From Paenibacillus sp. J31TS4 (GTDB lineage: Bacteria; Bacillota; Bacilli; Paenibacillales; NBRC-103111), in the NCBI RefSeq assembly GCF_018403265.1, contig NZ_BOSI01000001.1:2046001-2110000 (forward strand): a stretch of 64,000 bases of DNA. Direction: 5' to 3'. The notes beneath the pieces were generated by a model. The model searched no databases, had not been told where the DNA came from, and worked only from the letters and a program-made list of their open reading frames with translations. Positions within the stretch are counted from its first letter, which is position 1. The number at the start of each line of letters is the position of its first letter. Below, piece after piece: positions 59,554-64,000 of this stretch. The translations under genes were made by a program, and so were the position numbers.

Positions 59554-59586
59554 AAAAAGCCCGCCGTCCTGGGACGGCGGGCTTTG
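59554..59586 (-). terminator. Terminator of the namZ-nagZ-anmK operon
   Basis: AAAGCCCGCCGT/ACGGCGGGCTTT stem with T5 on the minus strand, about 160 bases past anmK. Between them (59600-59720) two imperfect copies of a GGCGTTCG-GGTCCGA-TC block occur; no gene is seen in 59351-59747. Confidence 0.8.
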
Positions 59587-59747
59587 AACAGGTAGTAACG
59601 AGGGTGAGCACCGCTCGGCCGAGGAGCCGCATCGCCGCTCGAAGCGGCGGCGTTCGATGGTCCGATCAGCGCTCGACCTGCAGCGTCGGCGTTCGGCGGT
59701 CCGAGTCGCTTGACCGGGCATCGGCCTCGCATGCGCCTGCCTGCAGC

Positions 59748-60935
59748 TTAAGGCAGTGCCAGCTTGCCCATCACGGTTTCCCGCGACGCCCCGGTCGCCG
59801 CCGGCAGGTTGTTCGGAATGCCGTGGATCAAGTTGTTCGCGAAGAGAGCGAAGATCATCGCTTCCTTGGCGTCCCCCGAGATTCCCATCGCATCCGAGCG
59901 GCCGATCGTCTGATCGGGCAGCAGCTCCGCGAGCATGCGCAGCAGCGTCGCGTTATGCATGCCTCCGCCGCTTACGATGACGTCCTGGACGGCCATCGCG
60001 GGGAAGACGAAGTCCCGGTAGCCGTCTGCGATCGAGCGAGCGGTGAACGCTGTGAACGTGGCGACCGTATCCGCCGCCGACAAGCCGACGGCCGCGGCAC
60101 GGCCGAGCCATTCGGCGGCGTACGCCTTGCCGAACGCCTCGCGGCCCGTCGTCTTGGCGGGCGGCCGGCGGAAGTACGGATGGCGCAGCATCTCTTCGAG
60201 GAGCGCCGCATCCGCCTTGCCCTCCGCCGCCCAGGCCCCGCCGTCGTCGTACGTCTTGCGGCCGCCGGACAGTTGGTAAACCGCCTGGTCGATCAGCATG
60301 TTGCCGGGGCCGGTATCGAAAGCGATGACCTCCTCCGGGCGGCCGGCGGCGGGAATTGCGGTGCAGTTGCCGATGCCGCCGATGTTTTGCGCGATACGCC
60401 CGCGGACCGGATCCCGGAACAGGATGAAGTCCGCGTACGGCACGAGCGGCGCCCCCTGTCCGCCAACCGCCATATCGGCGGTACGGAAATCGCCGACGAC
60501 CGGCAGGCCGGTCTCCTTGGCGATGACCGACAGGTCGCCGATCTGAAGCGTCGAGCGAACGAGGTACGGATCGTTCGCATCGTCCTCGGGGATGTGCCAG
60601 ATTGTCTGGCCGTGGCTCGCGACGAGGTCGATGTCCGCAAGCGCCAGTCCCGCTTCGGCCACGACTTTGCGCACCGCGTCCGCGAACCGGGCACCAAGCA
60701 GGAAGTTCATCGCGCAGACGCGGTCGGTGCCGGAGCGGTCGGGCGTGCACAGCTCCTTCAGCTTCTCGCGGAGAGCGTCGTCGTACGGCTCCGTAGCGAA
60801 CTGGACGAGCTCGATACGCGATGCGTCTCCTGCGCCGTCGATCCGGACGACCGCCGCGTCGATGCCGTCGAGCGAGGTGCCCGACATGAGGCCCACTACG
60901 AGCTTGCTCGGCTTGGAGGAGAGGGAACCGATCAT
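59748..60935 (-). CDS. anmK: Anhydro-N-acetylmuramic acid kinase
   Basis: Hexokinase-fold enzyme of 395 residues that opens 1,6-anhydro-MurNAc and phosphorylates it to MurNAc-6-phosphate. The ATP- and sugar-binding motifs GLMSGTSLDGIDAAVVRI, ASHGQTIWHIP, GDFRTADMAVGGQGAPLVP, NIGGIGNCT and VSGGGMHNATLL are complete. Its ATG overlaps the nagZ stop (ATGA). Together with namZ and nagZ it forms a peptidoglycan-recycling operon. AnmK in place of a MurP importer suggests that the cell handles anhydro-muropeptide ends made by lytic transglycosylases. Confidence 0.96.
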   Translation of the reverse strand: MIGSLSSKPSKLVVGLMSGTSLDGIDAAVVRIDGAGDASRIELVQFATEPYDDALREKLKELCTPDRSGTDRVCAMNFLLGARFADAVRKVVAEAGLALADIDLVASHGQTIWHIPEDDANDPYLVRSTLQIGDLSVIAKETGLPVVGDFRTADMAVGGQGAPLVPYADFILFRDPVRGRIAQNIGGIGNCTAIPAAGRPEEVIAFDTGPGNMLIDQAVYQLSGGRKTYDDGGAWAAEGKADAALLEEMLRHPYFRRPPAKTTGREAFGKAYAAEWLGRAAAVGLSAADTVATFTAFTARSIADGYRDFVFPAMAVQDVIVSGGGMHNATLLRMLAELLPDQTIGRSDAMGISGDAKEAMIFALFANNLIHGIPNNLPAATGASRETVMGKLALP

Positions 60936-62632
60936 CTCCGGATCCCTCCCCCTGCGGCGTACTCGCCGATCGTCACCGGCAGCGTGCCCCGCGGCGGAAT
61001 CCCGCCCGCCAGCACCCGTGCGGCGCTTGCCAGAGCGAGCGGCCGGCTCTCGTAGGCGAGCAGGTAGGTGCCGACCTCCGGGAATGTCAGGAGGTCGTAA
61101 GGGCAGCGCAGCGCGACGACGGCGAGCGGCTTGCCGAGCGCTTGCAGCGCGCGGACCAGCTCAGCCTGCTCCGGCTGGAAGTACGCGTTGTACGTCGCGA
61201 CGACGAGCCGCTCCGCCTGCGCCGCGCGCTCCAGCAGCTCCTCACGGCGGGCAGCGATATCCGCCATCGCGACGGCGAGCTCCTCCGCCGGGACGCCGGC
61301 TTCCCGCAGCGCCCGGCCGAGCGACAGCGGCGCCGCCAGCTCGTCGTCGGCGACGGTGACCGCCTCCGGCGAGACGCCGATGACGAGCGTCCCGGCGCCC
61401 GCGGGCAGCGGCACCAGGCCGCCGGCATCCTTGACGAGCGTCACGCTCGCCTCGCTGATCGCGCGGGCCGCCGCCAGATGCTCGGCGCAGCCGACCTCGC
61501 CCAGCGGCAGCGGAGCTTCCGCAGCGGGCGCCTCCGCGCCTGCGGCCGTTTCACGCTCCGCCGGGCCGCAATCGTCCGCTTGCCCGGCTTCGGCTTCCGC
61601 GCCCGCCTCTTCGGCTCTCAGAATGCCACGCCGCTCCTTGAGCGCAAGCAGCCGCTCGACCGAGCGGTCGATGCTCGCCTCGGAGATGCGGCCGGACCGC
61701 ACCGCCGCGAGCAGCGCGTCGATCGCGCCGGTCTGCAGCTCATGCGTATGGCTGACGAGCACCGCGTCGGCTCCGGCCTCGACGGCCATGACGGCAGCCT
61801 CTACCGTGCCGTACCGCTTGGAGATGGCGTGCATCTCCATGCAGTCGGTCATGATGACGCCCTCGTAGCCTAGCCGCTCGCGCAGCAGCCCTGTCAGGAC
61901 GGCGCGGCTCAGCGTGACCGGCAGGCCGCCCGACTCGTAGGCCGGAAAGTGGATATGCGTCGACATGATCGCGTCCACGCCTTCCGCGATGGCCCGGATG
62001 AACGGCGGCAGCTCCACCCGTTCGATCCGCTCGCGGTCGTGCGGAATGACCGGCAAATCGAGGTGAGAGTCCACGTTGGTGTCGCCGTGTCCCGGAAAAT
62101 GCTTCGCCGTCGCCGCCACATTCGCATCCTGCAGGCCGCGGATCGCATTCGCACCGTAGGCTGCCACGAGCTCGGGCGATTCGCCGTACGAGCGGACGCC
62201 GATGACCGGGTTCGCCGGGTTGTTGTTCACGTCGAGCACCGGCGCAAAGTTCAGGTTGATGCCGAGCGCCCGCAGCTCCCGCCCGGTGAGGAAGCCCGCC
62301 GTATAAGCATGCTCCGGGCGGCCCGCGGCGGCTATCGCCATCTGGCCCGGGAATAGCGCCACGCCCTCCGTTAGCCGGGCGACCATCCCGCCCTCCTGGT
62401 CGATCGTCACGAGCAGCGGCAGCGTGCCCGAGGCAGCCGCCTCGCCCTGCAGTTCTTCGCTCAGGGCGGCGACCTGCCCGGGCGACGCCACGTTGCGCGC
62501 AAAATAAATAACGCCGCCGATCCGGCGCTCGGCGATGAGCGCGCGGATCTCGGCGGAGACCTCGGTGCCGGAGAAGCCGCACAGCACGAGCTGGCCGACC
62601 TTCTCCTCCAGCGACATTGACCGGATGTCCAT
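60932..62632 (-). CDS. nagZ: Beta-N-acetylglucosaminidase, glycoside hydrolase family 3
   Basis: GH3 enzyme of 566 residues releasing GlcNAc from peptidoglycan fragments. The catalytic nucleophile is the Asp of VIMTDCMEM and the His/Asp acid-base loop is KHFPGHGDTNVDSHLDLP. Sugar-binding GGMVARLTEG and LGINLNFAPVLDVNNNP are typical. Around residues 345-395 an Ala/Glu-rich insert separates the barrel from a C-terminal alpha/beta domain. No signal peptide was seen, so it should act in the cytoplasm unless exported otherwise. ATG with GAGAGGAG seven bases upstream, four bases after namZ. Confidence 0.93.
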   Translation of the reverse strand: MDIRSMSLEEKVGQLVLCGFSGTEVSAEIRALIAERRIGGVIYFARNVASPGQVAALSEELQGEAAASGTLPLLVTIDQEGGMVARLTEGVALFPGQMAIAAAGRPEHAYTAGFLTGRELRALGINLNFAPVLDVNNNPANPVIGVRSYGESPELVAAYGANAIRGLQDANVAATAKHFPGHGDTNVDSHLDLPVIPHDRERIERVELPPFIRAIAEGVDAIMSTHIHFPAYESGGLPVTLSRAVLTGLLRERLGYEGVIMTDCMEMHAISKRYGTVEAAVMAVEAGADAVLVSHTHELQTGAIDALLAAVRSGRISEASIDRSVERLLALKERRGILRAEEAGAEAEAGQADDCGPAERETAAGAEAPAAEAPLPLGEVGCAEHLAAARAISEASVTLVKDAGGLVPLPAGAGTLVIGVSPEAVTVADDELAAPLSLGRALREAGVPAEELAVAMADIAARREELLERAAQAERLVVATYNAYFQPEQAELVRALQALGKPLAVVALRCPYDLLTFPEVGTYLLAYESRPLALASAARVLAGGIPPRGTLPVTIGEYAAGGGIRR

Positions 62633-62636
62633 CGGG

Positions 62637-63821
62637 TTACTCCTCTCCATAGAGCAAATACGGCTGTCTGGTGCGGCTCCACTCCTCGGCGTCGCGCCTC
62701 CACAGCTCGATGATCCGCTCGAGGCCTCCCTCGGTGTGCAGCTGCGTCCGCACGAGGTCGCTGCCGGTCAGCAGATCGATGAAGCAGGGACGGCCTTCCT
62801 TAAACGGCGGCAGCCAGGCGAAGTCGTCCGGATGGAGCTGCTGAATCGCCTTCAGCATATGAAGCGCCGTCTCGGCGGGACGGTACGTCTGCCGGTCGGT
62901 CACGAACAGATGAACCCCGCCGCAGATCGCTCCCTGGTGCTTCGAGAAGGTGGGCGTGAAATACATCGGGCAGAACCCGACGCCCGGAAGCCCGAGCGCG
63001 TTCAGCCGGTCGCTGAGCGCCTGGCCGTCCAGCCAGGGAGCGCCGATGAGCTCGAACGGCTTGGTCGTGCCGCGACCCTCGGACAGATTCGTGCCCTCGA
63101 ACAGGCAGTTGCCTGAATAGACGCGCACCGTATCCATGGTCGGCATATTGGGGGACGGAAAGATCCACGGCAAGCCTGTGTCCGTGTACTCCATTCCGCG
63201 CGTCCAGCCCTCCATGGCAAGCACAGTCAGCTGTACCGGTTTGGTCAGCTGGTCATTCAGGTAACGGGCGAATTCCCCGATGGTCAGTCCCGTGCGGAAC
63301 GGAATCGGCCAGGCGCCGACCATCGACTGGTACCCGTCCTGCAGAAAGCCCCCTTCGCAAACGACGCCCCCGAGCGGATTGGGGCGGTCGAGTACGATCA
63401 GCTCCTTGCCGTGCTCGGCGCACGCTTCCATCGCATAGACGAGGGTGGACAGGTACGTATAGAACCGGACGCCCAGGTCCTGGATATCGAAGATAAGGGC
63501 GTCAATCCCCTCCAGCATGTCGCCGGTCGGCTTCCTGGTCTTGCCGTACAGGCTGTACACCGGAATGCCCAGCCGCTCGTCGGTCTCGTCCTCGAACGTG
63601 ACGCCGGCCTGCCGTTCTCCGTTAATACCGTGCTCGCAGGCGTATAACGCCGTCAGGCGAGCCGTAGGCAGGCTCGCACATACATCGACGACCGATAGAA
63701 GATCGGCCGTTCTCCCGGTCGGGTTGGTGAGAAGCCCGATCCGCTTGCCGGCAAGCTCAGCCGGCTCCTGCTGCCGGAGCCGGTCGGCCCCTGTCCATAC
63801 CTTGCTTGCTGCCATCGTCAT
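62637..63821 (-). CDS. namZ: Exo-beta-N-acetylmuramidase NamZ (DUF1343, YbbC)
   Basis: DUF1343 protein of 394 residues; Bacillus YbbC is the GH171 exo-N-acetylmuramidase NamZ that removes terminal MurNAc from glycan fragments. Family segments: GKRIGLLTNPTGRTADLLS, YACEHGINGERQAGV, DIQDLGVRFYTYLSTLVYAM, VLDRPNPLGG and FPSPNMPTMDTVRVYSGNCL. No signal peptide is evident, in contrast to Bacillus, where it is secreted, so substrate would have to enter the cell. AAGGAGG lies 10 bases before the ATG, inside the end of the upstream gene. First complete gene of the salvage operon. Confidence 0.92.
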   Translation of the reverse strand: MTMAASKVWTGADRLRQQEPAELAGKRIGLLTNPTGRTADLLSVVDVCASLPTARLTALYACEHGINGERQAGVTFEDETDERLGIPVYSLYGKTRKPTGDMLEGIDALIFDIQDLGVRFYTYLSTLVYAMEACAEHGKELIVLDRPNPLGGVVCEGGFLQDGYQSMVGAWPIPFRTGLTIGEFARYLNDQLTKPVQLTVLAMEGWTRGMEYTDTGLPWIFPSPNMPTMDTVRVYSGNCLFEGTNLSEGRGTTKPFELIGAPWLDGQALSDRLNALGLPGVGFCPMYFTPTFSKHQGAICGGVHLFVTDRQTYRPAETALHMLKAIQQLHPDDFAWLPPFKEGRPCFIDLLTGSDLVRTQLHTEGGLERIIELWRRDAEEWSRTRQPYLLYGEE

Positions 63822-63826
63822 TTCTC

Positions 63827-64000
63827 TCACGCCTCCTTGCCGGCGAACCCGAAGCTGCGGTCCGTCAGCGTCCATTCTGGCTCCCGTACGCCTTCCTCTT
63901 CCTTCTCATCCTCGGGGAACAGGTTGCGGGTTGCCATATTGAGATAAATGCCTGCGATGCCAGCGTACTGGAAGGCGAAGCCGACCACCGTTACCGCCAG
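63827..64000 (-). CDS. C-terminal fragment of a membrane protein (runs off the window)
   Basis: The last 57 codons read LAVTVVGFAFQYAGIAGIYL, then NMATRNLFPEDEKEEE and a polar end FGFAGKEA: one hydrophobic helix followed by a charged cytoplasmic tail. The stop lies five bases before namZ, so it belongs to the same operon. A permease for wall sugars would fit the context, but the fragment is too short to name. Confidence 0.6.
   Translation of the reverse strand: MAVTVVGFAFQYAGIAGIYLNMATRNLFPEDEKEEEGVREPEWTLTDRSFGFAGKEA

Overview
The window is a GC-rich chromosomal stretch from a Gram-positive endospore-former, most likely Paenibacillus or a close relative in the Paenibacillaceae. The evidence is the ytxC-thrS pair, T-box and S-box leaders, MetI/MetC and OpuC operon orders as in Bacillales, a Tat-exported YkuE-type phosphoesterase, many lipoprotein sugar-binding proteins, a GntR/solute-binding-protein fusion regulator, and purine-rich Shine-Dalgarno sites with frequent GTG/TTG starts. 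No rRNA, tRNA, CRISPR array, prophage or intact insertion sequence was seen.

Layout. 0-9 kb: a GNAT acetyltransferase, a three-copy 145-bp repeat, an osmoprotectant ABC importer (opuCA-CB-CC-CD), a UPF0316 membrane protein and a sugar ABC importer without its own ATPase. 9-15 kb: a 32-residue membrane protein, an AbrB-type regulator with a cysteine knuckle, trmL, an orphan response regulator, a T-box-controlled proS, and a GntR/solute-binding-protein fusion. 15-19.4 kb: a 1383-residue secreted propeller, carbohydrate-binding and Ig-like protein with a Pro-Gly-Asn tail. 19.7-28 kb: serC, thpR, a Tat-exported phosphoesterase, a DHA2 efflux pump, a beta-type glnA with a GlnR/TnrA box, aroF and a DUF2062 protein. 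28-34 kb: ispH, then htrA with an adjacent two-component system, and yugN. 34-40 kb: a 3D-domain wall hydrolase whose ribosome site is buried in a hairpin, T-box thrS, ytxC and mqnC. 40-44 kb: the S-box-controlled metA-metI-metC operon. 43.5-54 kb: corA with an unusual leader, an orphan solute-binding lipoprotein, an HRDC-domain protein, small conserved proteins, hom and ilvD, a membrane/TrkA-C-like protein and a YkgJ cysteine-cluster protein. 54-56 kb: an AT-richer patch with a histidine-kinase remnant, an FAD monooxygenase, a frameshifted tetR and tandem palindromic operators. 56-64 kb: a 5'-3' exonuclease, a DoxX protein under a probable Fnr site, a WecG/TagA glycosyltransferase and the peptidoglycan-recycling genes namZ-nagZ-anmK, preceded by the end of a membrane-protein gene.

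How the genes fit together. Amino-acid supply dominates: serC, glnA, aroF, hom, ilvD and the met operon, each with a readable control element (sigma-A promoter, GlnR box or S-box), while proS and thrS use T-boxes whose specifiers (CCC, ACC) sit at the same offset from the conserved stem I segment. Envelope functions form the second theme: htrA with its two-component system, the 3D protein, YkuE, the TagA-like enzyme and the namZ-nagZ-anmK salvage operon. The third theme is carbohydrate sensing and uptake. The least explained parts are the 145-bp and 42-bp repeat arrays, the giant secreted protein beside its fusion regulator, the corA and HRDC leaders, and the damaged TetR locus.
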